Shown here piece by piece: positions 7,868-15,786 of a stretch of DNA of 31,834 nt (within the stretch, counting starts at the first letter, position 1; each line of letters begins with the position of its first letter). Both the position numbers and the translations under genes were made by a program. The notes below the pieces were generated by a model. That model was given only the letters and a program-made list of their open reading frames with translations. It did no database searches and was not told where the DNA came from. The stretch covers positions 1 to 31,834 of the forward strand of contig JAQVLM010000002.1 in the NCBI GenBank assembly GCA_028704125.1. The letters are read 5' to 3'. The stretch is from Opitutales bacterium. GTDB taxonomy: Bacteria > Verrucomicrobiota > Verrucomicrobiia > Opitutales > JAFGAQ01.

Positions 7868-9229
7868 CTAAAAGTATCCACCGATCTTATTTTCGGTGAG
7901 CAGGATCATGTCGCCGCCGCTGAACAGGCTGACATGGCCCGTGCTGGATGATACGACAATCGCCACGCACTTGAAACTGAGCGAGATCCCGGCTGCGGCG
8001 GCATGGCGTGATCCGAGCCCGCTGGGGAGGTTTTGGGGATATTGGGTCGGGCGCAAAAGGCTGCCGGCGGATTCGACGACCCCGTTGCCCTTGATGACGA
8101 AAGCACCATCGATGCTGGACAATTCCTTGATGGTTTCGTCCATGAACGGGTTGAGGACATTGCGTTCATCCTCGCTGTATCCGTAGAACGGGTTGAGCAG
8201 GAGAGGTTGGGAGTGTTCGAGCACCTTCTCGGAATCCCCGAGGACAAAGAGCGATCCGACCGGCTTTCCCTCACGGCCCTCCAGGGAGAGCTCCGTGGCG
8301 ATGGAGAGCACCCGTTCGAGAACTTCGACTTGGATACCCGGAGGGATCACATTGGGGCGACCTGGAATGAGGGATTGGAACTCGCGGTCAACATCGATGA
8401 TGAGGATCGTGTCGAGCAGGTTGCTGCGCGGGAGACCGCCGACGCAACAGACGACGTCCTGAGTGGTGAATACCCCTTTACCGAGGCCGATAATAAACGC
8501 ACTGCGCAACTGTGACAGGCGCGAGTTCGAAAAAGTGCGGATCGGGATGACCGTATCGATCTGGGGACGCGTCGCGGCGTATTCTGTCTTGCCGGGCGAA
8601 ACCAGAACCGTGCGGATTCCCTTGATATCGATTCCAAGCTCAAATGCCCCACCCGTAAAGGTGTCGCCGAAGATCATCAGGGAGGTGCATTGCGACATCA
8701 TCGCGATCTTTTCCGCTTCGCGCAGGAGGTTCCGGTTGATGCGGGAATACTCGATTTGCGGAAGACTCGAACCGCCTCCAAGCGCATCCCGAACAGCCGA
8801 CTTGAACTCATCGAGCGAGTCTGATCCGGTCAAGTTGTCGACAATGTTCTCGTCCTGCAGAATCTGCGCGATATCCGAGAGCACGCGGACATAGTTGCGG
8901 GCTCTGTCGTTTACAAGGAGCATCACGACAACCCGGACTTTCCCATACGCACTTGGGCTATCATGGGAGAGCCCGTCCGGGCATCGGCCGATCGCGATCC
9001 CGTAACGTTTGTTCCACGGTATCCGCGCATAGGGCATGGCAATGCCTTCCCCAAGGTAGGTGGTTCGGGTTTTTTCTTTCTCAATCAAGTCCTTGAGGAT
9101 TGCGTCCTTGGAGAAGCCCTCCTGGGAATCCAGACCGAACAAGTCGATCAGTTCCCCAAACGCACCCCTCAGATCCTTGCTCTTGAGATCGACGATTCTC
9201 GAGTGGGTGACAAGCCGGTCGAAGCGCAT
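7868..9229 (-). CDS. Diadenylate cyclase fused to PTS EIIA-like and PK-C-like domains
   Basis: Predicted c-di-AMP synthase of 453 residues with three parts. Residues ~1-150 look like a PTS EIIA type 2 domain (PtsN-like), with ILKDLIEKEKTRTTYLGEGIAMPYA matching in pieces the PtsN stretch around GIAIPHG; the phospho-histidine position is Tyr67 here (codon TAT). Residues ~160-290 resemble a pyruvate kinase C-terminal-like alpha/beta domain (LREAEKIA, SRLSQLRSAFIIGLGKG), as known in archaeal DacZ. Residues ~325-445 are the DAC domain, with DGA at 374-376 and GSRHAAAAG at 406-414, so both catalytic motifs are present although the second Arg of the usual RHR is Ala. No membrane segment or DisA DNA-binding domain is seen, so it should be cytoplasmic. 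It lies between a LOG-family gene and rpmG. Confidence 0.85.
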   Translation of the reverse strand: MRFDRLVTHSRIVDLKSKDLRGAFGELIDLFGLDSQEGFSKDAILKDLIEKEKTRTTYLGEGIAMPYARIPWNKRYGIAIGRCPDGLSHDSPSAYGKVRVVVMLLVNDRARNYVRVLSDIAQILQDENIVDNLTGSDSLDEFKSAVRDALGGGSSLPQIEYSRINRNLLREAEKIAMMSQCTSLMIFGDTFTGGAFELGIDIKGIRTVLVSPGKTEYAATRPQIDTVIPIRTFSNSRLSQLRSAFIIGLGKGVFTTQDVVCCVGGLPRSNLLDTILIIDVDREFQSLIPGRPNVIPPGIQVEVLERVLSIATELSLEGREGKPVGSLFVLGDSEKVLEHSQPLLLNPFYGYSEDERNVLNPFMDETIKELSSIDGAFVIKGNGVVESAGSLLRPTQYPQNLPSGLGSRHAAAAGISLSFKCVAIVVSSSTGHVSLFSGGDMILLTENKIGGYF

Positions 9230-9403
9230 GGGAAATTCAGGTCAAATAGGAGTTTCAACAGGTGAAGCCGCAGCCGGTGCATACCAACCGGTTGCAACGC
9301 ATTCCCGACATGCGAGAGGTGTGTCGGTGAATAACCTGCATAAGCTATTGCCATTCATTTGTTTAAGGTTTTCAAGTCAATAATGATGCCAATCCGCGAT
9401 TTT

Positions 9404-10006
9404 TCACGGGTTCAGTGCTCTTGCCGACCCGCTGAGCAGGGGAATGACCTGGTCGGGAGAGCGGGCCACCATTAGGCGATCGAGCTGGTTGGAGCCCAGA
9501 AAACCCTGTCGGGTCATGTGTGCAAGGAATATGAGCAGGTGTTCATAGTAGGATGCGGTGTCGAGCACTGCGCAGGGTTTTACGTGGAAAGAGAGCTGTT
9601 GCCATGTGAAGATCTCGAAGAACTCGTCCATGGTTCCGATGCCGCCGGGCATCGCCACAAATGCATCAGCCAAGGAGGCCATGGTCATTTTGCGCTCGTG
9701 CATGTCGGTGACGCGGATGAGTTCGGTCAGGCTGTCGTGGGCGAGTTCGCGCGTGTTGAGGGCGTGTGGGATCACTCCCACCACCGATCCACCGGCTTGA
9801 AGAACGGCGTCCGCTATTGCACCCATGAGGCCGGTTTTGCCGCCACCGTAGATCAGCCGGATCCCCGCCTCTGCAATGCATTTCCCGAGCTTGAGCGCGT
9901 CTTCCCGGTAGGCTTGGTCGTGTCCCGGGCTGGAACCGCAGTAGACGCAGATGCTTTGAATCGGGAGGGTTTGCGGGCTTATGCCTGAATGGAATACCGT
10001 GGTCAT
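9404..10006 (-). CDS. LOG-family protein (TIGR00730-type nucleotide phosphoribohydrolase)
   Basis: Rossmann-fold enzyme expected to cleave nucleoside 5'-monophosphates to a free base and ribose 5-phosphate; plant and bacterial LOG proteins do this on cytokinin nucleotides, while other relatives act on ordinary nucleotides. The 200-residue protein has ICVYCGSSPG at residue 19, LIYGGGKTGLMG at 51, the HERK motif at 103-106 and the signature PGGIGTMDEFFE at 120-131 with the catalytic Glu. The frame extends upstream to 10150, but the ATG at 10006 gives the family's normal N terminus. It is 174 bases upstream of the diadenylate cyclase gene on the same strand and divergent from the EamA gene. Confidence 0.88.
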   Translation of the reverse strand: MTTVFHSGISPQTLPIQSICVYCGSSPGHDQAYREDALKLGKCIAEAGIRLIYGGGKTGLMGAIADAVLQAGGSVVGVIPHALNTRELAHDSLTELIRVTDMHERKMTMASLADAFVAMPGGIGTMDEFFEIFTWQQLSFHVKPCAVLDTASYYEHLLIFLAHMTRQGFLGSNQLDRLMVARSPDQVIPLLSGSARALNP

Positions 10007-10148
10007 GACGCGATAATGATACCATGTTTTGTGCCGCGTTGGGAAGCGGTATGTGCGGGGATGTAAGCCCCCGGGGTGGAGTGTCCGGGCTCGCGATGGA
10101 TTGGCTCGCTGGAGGGGAAATGGTGTTGCAGTGCAGCTTGGAGAACCC

Positions 10149-11057
10149 ATGCTCGGCCGGATGTCCTGGTTGTTGTTGGGAGTTTTGTCAGCCGTTGCGC
10201 TGGGTATCTATGACCTGTTGAAGAAGGCCGCTGTGAATGGAAACGCGGTGCTCCCTGTGCTTTTTTTGTCCTCGTTGATTGGGGGGGTGATATGGATGCC
10301 AGCGGTGGTGCTGTCCTTTACAGGGGGAGTGGAGTCTCTCCCGGATTGGATGGGCGTGGATCCGATTGGATGGAGGGGGCATGGGTTGCTGTTCTTGAAG
10401 GCGATGATTGTAGCGGCTTCCTGGGTGTCGACCTATTTTGCGCTCAAGCATCTTCCGATCAGTATCGCGAGTCCCATACGGTCGACGGGTCCCCTGTGGA
10501 CGCTGATCGGGGCGCTGATCCTGTATCGCGAGGCCCCGTCGATGACTCAGGCTGCGGGCATCGGGGTAACACTGGTCTCGTTTATGTGGCTTTCGTTTGT
10601 GGGGAGAGGAGAGGGGATCCATTTCTCGCGCAACGGTTGGGTGGGGCTGATGGTGCTCGGCACGGTGATCGGATCGGTGTCGGCACTCTACGACAAATAT
10701 CTGCTCGGGCATGCGGGTTTTTCGCCGTCGACGACACAGGCATGGTTTTCGATTTACCTTGGGGTGGTGTTGTTGGTTCCGGCATGGGGGTGGCTCAGGC
10801 GGTGGTGGCCCAGAGCTGAGTTCCATTGGCGGTGGTCCATTCCGTTTATCAGTGTTTTTCTGTTGTGCGCGGATTACGCGTATTTTACGGCCCTCAGGGA
10901 TCCGGATGCCCTCATTTCCGTTCTGTCGAGTCTCCGGCGGGCCAATGTTCTCGTTACCGTGCCCCTTGGCGTGCTCCTGTTCCGGGAGAAACGTTTCCGG
11001 GCGAAGCTGCCGTGTGTGCTCGGTATTCTGGCCGGAGTATGGCTGATCCTGTCATAG
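10149..11057 (+). CDS. EamA/DMT-superfamily permease
   Basis: Inner-membrane transporter of the drug/metabolite superfamily, 302 residues with about ten hydrophobic helices in two EamA repeats. The first repeat ends with YFALKHLPISIASPIRSTGP; the second ends with the DYAYFTALRDPDALISVLSS stretch and closes with LLFREKRFRAKLPCVLGIL. The ATG at 10149 has a GGAG box ten bases upstream and is chosen over an open extension back to 10029, which would add a non-hydrophobic Arg/Trp-rich tail. The substrate is unknown; members export amino acids, nucleosides or other metabolites. It stands alone, divergent from the LOG-family gene. Confidence 0.85.
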   Translation: MLGRMSWLLLGVLSAVALGIYDLLKKAAVNGNAVLPVLFLSSLIGGVIWMPAVVLSFTGGVESLPDWMGVDPIGWRGHGLLFLKAMIVAASWVSTYFALKHLPISIASPIRSTGPLWTLIGALILYREAPSMTQAAGIGVTLVSFMWLSFVGRGEGIHFSRNGWVGLMVLGTVIGSVSALYDKYLLGHAGFSPSTTQAWFSIYLGVVLLVPAWGWLRRWWPRAEFHWRWSIPFISVFLLCADYAYFTALRDPDALISVLSSLRRANVLVTVPLGVLLFREKRFRAKLPCVLGILAGVWLILS

Positions 11058-11241
11058 GCTTGGTTTCTCCAAACTGCCTGGTCTTGCCCAATCGACGGGT
11101 GAGGCTTGATTTGATCACGAGACTGTGCAAGGCTTCCTCTATGAGAACATGGGTCGTCTTGTTCCGTTTCTATTCCGGAGTGGCTTTTGCTGCCCTGAAT
11201 GGCGGTTCATGGCGTCAGATCATGACTAACCCCCGTCGGGT

Positions 11242-11973
11242 ATGAAATCGCGGCGACGGATCGGGATATTGCTGGCCATTTTGGGCGCGATGATCGGAAT
11301 TTCGGCAATGGATGGAGGAAAACCATCGGATGAGGCGGCTTATGCCGAGGCGAGGAAGAAGATGGTGCGCAACCAGATTGAGGCACGGGGCGTCAAGCAT
11401 CCAGTTGTGCTTGAAGCCATGCGCAAAGTGCGCCGCCATTTGTTTGTGCCCCCGTCTTTCTCCCGGGATGCGTATGCGGATATGCCTCTGCCCATCGGAT
11501 CAGGCCAAACCATTTCGCAGCCTTACATCGTTGCGGTCATGACTGAGCTCATCGATCCGCGGCCCGGAATGAAGGTGCTGGAAATCGGAACGGGGTCGGG
11601 ATACCAGACCGCCGTATTGTGCGAGTCCGGAGTCGAGGTGTATTCCATCGAAATCATTGAGGCTCTCGCGACACAGACCGCACAGCTGCTGGATGAACTC
11701 GGCTACGGAGGCGCCCACCTCAGAATCGGGGATGGATATGCCGGTTGGCCGGAACACGCTCCGTTTGACGCGATCCTCTTGACTGCTGCCCCCCGCGAGG
11801 TGCCCGCTCCGCTCATGGAGCAAGTCAAGCCCGGCGGTTGTATCGTCCTTCCGGTGGGCGATGCTGATCAGGAGCTAAAAAAGCTGGTGTTAACGGAACA
11901 AGGATGGAAGGAAACGGTGGTGTTTCCCGTGCGCTTTGTTCCGATGACAGGGAAGGCGGAATCGGCCCAATAG
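11242..11973 (+). CDS. pcm: Protein-L-isoaspartate O-methyltransferase, apparently exported
   Basis: SAM-dependent repair enzyme that methylates isoaspartyl residues in aged proteins. The core is typical: MVRNQIEARGVKHPVVLEAM in two parts near residue 37, the substrate loop GSGQTISQPYIVAVM, SAM motif I VLEIGTGSGYQTAVL, and the post-motif region HAPFDAILLTAAP. What is unusual is the start: MKSRRRIGILLAILGAMIGIS is a basic stretch plus hydrophobic core resembling a signal peptide or N-terminal anchor before the normal domain begins. The family usually lacks such an extension, so a periplasmic or membrane-bound form is inferred, although SAM supply there would be a problem. A downstream ATG at about 11362 (MVRNQ) could also give a cytoplasmic form. 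Confidence 0.85.
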   Translation: MKSRRRIGILLAILGAMIGISAMDGGKPSDEAAYAEARKKMVRNQIEARGVKHPVVLEAMRKVRRHLFVPPSFSRDAYADMPLPIGSGQTISQPYIVAVMTELIDPRPGMKVLEIGTGSGYQTAVLCESGVEVYSIEIIEALATQTAQLLDELGYGGAHLRIGDGYAGWPEHAPFDAILLTAAPREVPAPLMEQVKPGGCIVLPVGDADQELKKLVLTEQGWKETVVFPVRFVPMTGKAESAQ

Positions 11974-11981
11974 TTTTGGAA

Positions 11982-12005
11982 TCCGCTTCCCAGCGGAGGC
12001 ATTTT
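11982..12005 (+). terminator. Possible terminator between convergent pcm and uxaE-like genes
   Basis: TCCGCT (11982-11987) pairs with AGCGGA (11992-11997) around TCCC, with four T at 12002-12005. The stem is short and the T-tract is weak, so this is tentative. It lies in the 34-base gap between the two converging genes. Confidence 0.35.
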
Positions 12006-12007
12006 CC

Positions 12008-13264
12008 TTAGCTCAGAAGCCTGAGGTGTTTGCCGAGATGCTTGGCGAGCAGTTCTGTGTGGAGGTCTTCTTCGCGGGACAAGGTTTCGAGGATGGCGTC
12101 CCGGAAGCTTCGCCCATCGGTGTGCGTGCCTTTGCTCAGAACGGAGCCGAAGGTGACGTGGAGAATCTGTCGCCCTTGGTCGTCGTTTAGAAACAAGTCT
12201 TCCATCGTGCGTGCGTCCTCCCTGATCCGGACTCCCTGAACGAAGCCGGGGGTGACAGAAATATGGTAACTCATTTTGTCTTCCTCAAAACGCCCGAGGC
12301 AATAACGGGCGATTTCAGCGAAGAGAGCGGGCTCTGTCCGGCAAACGGTTCGCAGGGCTTCGAGGTAGCTGGTGCCGGATGTTTTGACGTGGAGGAGGTC
12401 TCCGCATACACGACTGATCACCGGATAAATCGAGAATTTGTCAGAACCGCTGTGAATGCTGATCTTGTAGGGGCCAAAGGCTTGGGCGATCTCGAAGTGT
12501 TTCCGGAGATCGGTTTCGAATGCGGCCAAATCTCCCTTGTAGTCGATACCTTTCTCAAAATCGCCGATGAAGCGTGGTGCCAGACTCACAAACGGAACCC
12601 CACGCCTTTTGAGTTCGAGGGTGAAGAACAAGTGCTCGAGAGGGGAAGTGGGTTGGTCGGTCTCATCCACAGAAATCTCAATCTCGGACTGGCGTCCGGA
12701 CGTTTCTTTGGCAATGGCCTTAGCCATGGTCTCGCAATGGGCGACTGCGCGGCCATATTTTACCGCAGCCCGAAGTAAGGTGGCAGCGTCATATTGAAGT
12801 TCCCGACCATTGCTTACTGGAAAGGATTTACACAGGTAAAGTTCCTGAACCCGTGCGCCACCGTATAGTCCTTCATTGTTCTGCTTTTCAACTTCCTGCT
12901 CTAGTTCGGATGCTTCCATGGTGTCCGAGCGGTTGTTGACGTGTTCTGAAGGATCGATGGTGAAGAAAGTGAAGCCGGCGGCTGCGGTGTAAGCAACGTC
13001 CTGAGGCGTTTTGAGGTGATCGGCGTCCGCACCCCACGATCCCTGATAGTTTGCCTTGATGATGGCTGTCCGGGCTGCATCGATGACCGCATCGGGAGTG
13101 CGTCCGATGCGGGTGAGTTCGCGGATGGACTGTTGGGCGAGGATCGGTTTGAAGCTGTAGCCCTTGAGGGCTTCAAGGTGGCCGCGACCGGCCATTCCGA
13201 GACGGTCACCGAAACCAAAGGTCTTTGCGAGACCGAGGGTGGAGGGTTGGATGATCTGTTCCAT
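12008..13264 (-). CDS. uxaE: Tagaturonate/fructuronate epimerase-like protein (UxaE family)
   Basis: Predicted hexuronate epimerase of 418 residues, interconverting D-tagaturonate and D-fructuronate and so linking galacturonate breakdown to the fructuronate branch. The call rests on the overall pattern I recall for UxaE: an opening with GFGDRLGMAGRGHLEALK, then GSWGADADHLKT, an acidic segment EISVDETDQPTSPLEHLFF, KISIHSGSDKFSIYP, and a C-terminal GTHTDGRSFRDAILETL. Conserved His, Asp and Glu in these blocks would suit a metal-dependent epimerase, but individual catalytic residues are not assigned. It is a single gene with no other uronate genes around it. It may belong to a broader UxaE-like family with a different sugar-acid substrate. 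Confidence 0.72.
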   Translation of the reverse strand: MEQIIQPSTLGLAKTFGFGDRLGMAGRGHLEALKGYSFKPILAQQSIRELTRIGRTPDAVIDAARTAIIKANYQGSWGADADHLKTPQDVAYTAAAGFTFFTIDPSEHVNNRSDTMEASELEQEVEKQNNEGLYGGARVQELYLCKSFPVSNGRELQYDAATLLRAAVKYGRAVAHCETMAKAIAKETSGRQSEIEISVDETDQPTSPLEHLFFTLELKRRGVPFVSLAPRFIGDFEKGIDYKGDLAAFETDLRKHFEIAQAFGPYKISIHSGSDKFSIYPVISRVCGDLLHVKTSGTSYLEALRTVCRTEPALFAEIARYCLGRFEEDKMSYHISVTPGFVQGVRIREDARTMEDLFLNDDQGRQILHVTFGSVLSKGTHTDGRSFRDAILETLSREEDLHTELLAKHLGKHLRLLS

Positions 13265-13521
13265 TTGAATAACGGGGTATATAGAGGTCTTATTTGTGGC
13301 CTGATCCCATCATGGTCTCCCCCTTCCGGTCAAAAGGAAACTGGCGGCGATGCATGGATCAATGGAGTTTTTGGCCGGACAGCGGCCCGATTCGCCGTAG
13401 CTGGGTGCCATGCGCAACGGTGGTAAGTCAGGTTTGATTGGATGCGGAATGATGCCACACCGACACAGATTGGACGGAGCCCTGTTTCGATGGAGCGTAT
13501 CTTGCCGAACGATTCGATCCC

Positions 13522-14040
13522 CTAATCTTCCTTGATGATGAGGAGGCTCAGAATGGGTTTACCCCTTACTTTGAAAAGAAAGGTTTTTCTCACGCAGCCT
13601 GAGACCGGTTCAACCGATAGGCTCTTGCCCCTCAGAATGGAGGGGAGGGTGAGGGAGCACGGAAATCCGAACTGGCTGAGTTGGTTCTTGAACCCGCCGA
13701 TCGAAATATTGGTGAATTCACCGACCGCATCGTTGACGATATCGAGCGGATGATGGCCGCCATTCACCGGTTTAAGCATGCGCGAGGCAATGAAGTCTGC
13801 GGTTTCGTTCCCCATGAAGAGATACACAAATCCAAAGATATCACCGCTGAATCCGATGTTGGAGACGATCAAAGGGGTATCGTTGCCGAAGAGCTTCTCG
13901 ACTCCTGCGGCGACCGTCGGGGGTTCGGTCCAGGGTTCGAGTTTGATGGAAGAATGCAGCATCATCGTGAAAACATCCCGTAATGCCGCATTCATCATCG
14001 CCGCCAGTTCGCCGTATGAAATACTGAATGCTTGGGCCAT
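13522..14040 (-). CDS. CheX-like chemotaxis phosphatase
   Basis: Protein of 172 residues resembling the CheX/CheC family, which dephosphorylates CheY-P. The key motif is DIVNDAVGEFTNISIGGFKNQL (residues 100-121, split here as DIVNDAVGEF and TNISIGG), giving the catalytic ExxN pair as Glu108 and Asn111. Only one such motif is present, as in CheX. GDIFGFVYLFMGNETADFIA upstream fits the beta strand and helix before the active helix. The gene is alone, downstream of glnII across a terminator and 7.9 kb from the che cluster, so its partner receiver is uncertain; CheY and the CheA receiver at 22.8-28.4 kb are candidates. Confidence 0.75.
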   Translation of the reverse strand: MAQAFSISYGELAAMMNAALRDVFTMMLHSSIKLEPWTEPPTVAAGVEKLFGNDTPLIVSNIGFSGDIFGFVYLFMGNETADFIASRMLKPVNGGHHPLDIVNDAVGEFTNISIGGFKNQLSQFGFPCSLTLPSILRGKSLSVEPVSGCVRKTFLFKVRGKPILSLLIIKED

Positions 14041-14082
14041 AAGCTATAAGTTTATTCGGTCCAAATGGCTTTCGGTTAAGCG

Positions 14083-14112
14083 AAAAAAAAGACCCCGTCT
14101 CACGACGGGATC
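14083..14112 (-). terminator. Rho-independent terminator of glnII
   Basis: Read on the minus strand, GATCCCGTC pairs with GACGGGGTC around a GTGA loop and is followed by eight T (14090-14083). One pair is a U-G wobble that works only in the minus-strand RNA, which fixes the orientation. It separates glnII from the CheX-like gene. Confidence 0.85.
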
Positions 14113-14170
14113 CTTTTCGCACGTCCGAACTCTCGAGCGGACATCCTTACCATCAAACAAAGATCCCCGC

Positions 14171-15181
14171 TTATTCAGTTGGAATCTCTGAAAGGGTTCT
14201 CAGCACACGGGAGGCAATCTTGTAAGGATCGGCCATCGAATTCGGGCGACGGTCCTCAAGATAGCCCTTGTAATTGTTCTTCACAAAGGCGTGGGGCACC
14301 CGTACCGAGGCTCCGCGATCCGCGATGCCCCAGCTGAATTTGTCAATGGACTGGGTTTCATGCAGACCGGTCAGGCGCATATGGTTGTCAGGTCCATAAG
14401 CTGCGATGTGCTCATCGCGATACTTGTCGAAAGTGGCCATGAGCTTTTCGAAGTAGGGCTTACCACCCACTTCGCGCATGAACTTGGTCGAGAAGTTGCA
14501 GTGCATGCCCGAGCCGTTCCAGTCGCCCTGGAAGGGTTTGCAGTGCAGTTGCACCGTCACCTGGTAGCGTTCGCAAAGCCTGGACATGATGTAACGTGCG
14601 ACCCATACATCGTCTGCAGCCTTTCTGGAGCCTTTGCCGAAGATCTGGTATTCCCACTGGCCTTTGGCCACTTCGGCATTGATCCCTTCATGGTTGATGC
14701 CGGCTGCGAGGCAGAGCTCGAGGTGCTCTTCGACAATCTCGCGCGCGATATCGCCCACGTTTTCAAAGCCGACCCCGGTATAATACTGCCCCTGTGGTTT
14801 TGGGTATCCGTCTTCCGGCCATCCCAAAGGACGACCATTCTGCATGAGGAAGTATTCCTGTTCAAAGCCAAACCAGGCATCCGCATCTTCCGGAACGGTG
14901 TTGCGGTAGTTCGAAGGATGGGGATCCCCATTGGGCAGCAGGACCTCACACAGCACGATGAACCCGTTCTCCCTTGCTGCATCGGGATAGAGCGCCACAG
15001 GCTTCAGCATACAGTCGGAGCTGTGCCCTTCGGCCTGGCGGGTCGAGCTTCCGTCGAATCCCCACATCGGGCAATCCTCAATTGACTTTGGTTCGGCATC
15101 GGCAATCTTGGTCTTTCCACGCAGATTGGGCTCCGGAAGGTAGCCATCGAGCCAGATATACTCCAGTTTGAATTTAGGCAT
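14171..15181 (-). CDS. glnII: Glutamine synthetase type II (GSII)
   Basis: ATP-dependent ammonia assimilation: glutamate plus ammonia to glutamine. The 336-residue length and the motifs MWGFDGSSTRQAEGHSSDC, WFGFEQEYFLM, PFQGDWNGSGMHCNFST and SVRVPHAFVKNNYKGYLEDRRPNS are those of the short eukaryote-type GSII, not the ~470-residue bacterial GSI; there is no adenylylation-site region. Metal- and glutamate-binding Glu/Asp/His positions are within these motifs. It starts at the ATG at 15181. A sigma-54-type promoter lies about 90 bases upstream and a good terminator follows, so it is probably a single-gene nitrogen-controlled unit. Whether a GSI gene also exists cannot be seen here. Confidence 0.95.
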   Translation of the reverse strand: MPKFKLEYIWLDGYLPEPNLRGKTKIADAEPKSIEDCPMWGFDGSSTRQAEGHSSDCMLKPVALYPDAARENGFIVLCEVLLPNGDPHPSNYRNTVPEDADAWFGFEQEYFLMQNGRPLGWPEDGYPKPQGQYYTGVGFENVGDIAREIVEEHLELCLAAGINHEGINAEVAKGQWEYQIFGKGSRKAADDVWVARYIMSRLCERYQVTVQLHCKPFQGDWNGSGMHCNFSTKFMREVGGKPYFEKLMATFDKYRDEHIAAYGPDNHMRLTGLHETQSIDKFSWGIADRGASVRVPHAFVKNNYKGYLEDRRPNSMADPYKIASRVLRTLSEIPTE

Positions 15182-15272
15182 AGTGTTTATTCGTTTAATG
15201 GTGTAAGGTTATAGCCTCACGTGCGAAAAGGTTGATCGGATGGGATTAACCTGATGAAGCTGCCATTACGTT

Positions 15273-15288
15273 AGCAACCCGCTTGCCA
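15273..15288 (-). promoter_or_regulatory. Sigma-54-type promoter upstream of glnII
   Basis: On the minus strand the sequence TGGCAAGCGGGTTGCT aligns to the -24/-12 consensus TGGCACGRNNNTTGCW with 14 of 16 positions matching and the exact GG-to-GC spacing. The downstream gene, glutamine synthetase, is a classical RpoN/NtrC target. The leader to the ATG would be about 80 bases. Just upstream (15300-15331) two copies of CGAAATTT lie 14 bases apart and could be an activator site; that part is speculative. Confidence 0.65.
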
Positions 15289-15348
15289 TTCAAACAAAAA
15301 AGCCGAAATTTGTATCCCGAAATTTCAAAATTACACTTTTGACCACCC

Positions 15349-15786
15349 ATGCATGACGTCAAAGACACTCAACGCTCGGTCGTAAAGGTAGGATACGACG
15401 GACGTGTTCACAAATACTACCGCGGACCAGCGGCAAAAGAGCGCTACGAGAATGAGGTGTGCATCCTTGAGTATCTTGAGCGCAAGGGTTGTTCCTTCGT
15501 TCCCCGCATACTGGAAAACCATCCCGGGGATCTGTACATCGTCACCACCAACTGTGGACACCGGGCGGACAACGTGAGTGAGGATACGCAAGTCCGCTTG
15601 TTCCGTGAACTCGAGCAGTATGGGGTAAAGCACGAGGACCCGTTTGTCCGCAACATCACCTACAACATGCAAACCGGTCGGTTTTGCATTATCGATTTTG
15701 AGTTTGCGACCAACCTTGAGACCGGGCTAGGCCTGCGTATTGAAGATGTCGGTGGCCGACCCAACCAGCCGCGAGTCACGCCATGA
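15349..15786 (+). CDS. Minimal protein-kinase-like protein
   Basis: A 145-residue protein with the landmarks of the protein kinase / APH fold in miniature: a probable ATP-anchoring Lys22 (RVHKYY), Glu in the next helix (RYENEVCIL, Glu34 or Glu36), the catalytic loop HEDPFVRN (His95, Asp97, Asn102 in exact HxDxxxxN spacing) and metal-binding Asp116 in CIIDFE. No activation segment or large C-lobe follows, so it is about half the size of ordinary kinases and smaller than Bud32. Its stop codon overlaps the start of a PP2C phosphatase gene (ATGA), indicating translational coupling and an opposing kinase/phosphatase pair. Kinase activity is inferred; substrate unknown. It is divergent from glnII, with 167 bases between. 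Confidence 0.65.
   Translation: MHDVKDTQRSVVKVGYDGRVHKYYRGPAAKERYENEVCILEYLERKGCSFVPRILENHPGDLYIVTTNCGHRADNVSEDTQVRLFRELEQYGVKHEDPFVRNITYNMQTGRFCIIDFEFATNLETGLGLRIEDVGGRPNQPRVTP

Noticed and set aside
8470..8500. A second GCCGATAA-like box (GGCCGATAATA) on the plus strand.
   Set aside because: It lies inside the diadenylate cyclase gene in antisense orientation, has no matching -35 box and leads into no plus-strand gene.
14291..15085. A 264-codon plus-strand frame opposite glnII.
   Set aside because: Its composition mirrors the well-conserved glnII codons on the other strand; no family pattern is visible.
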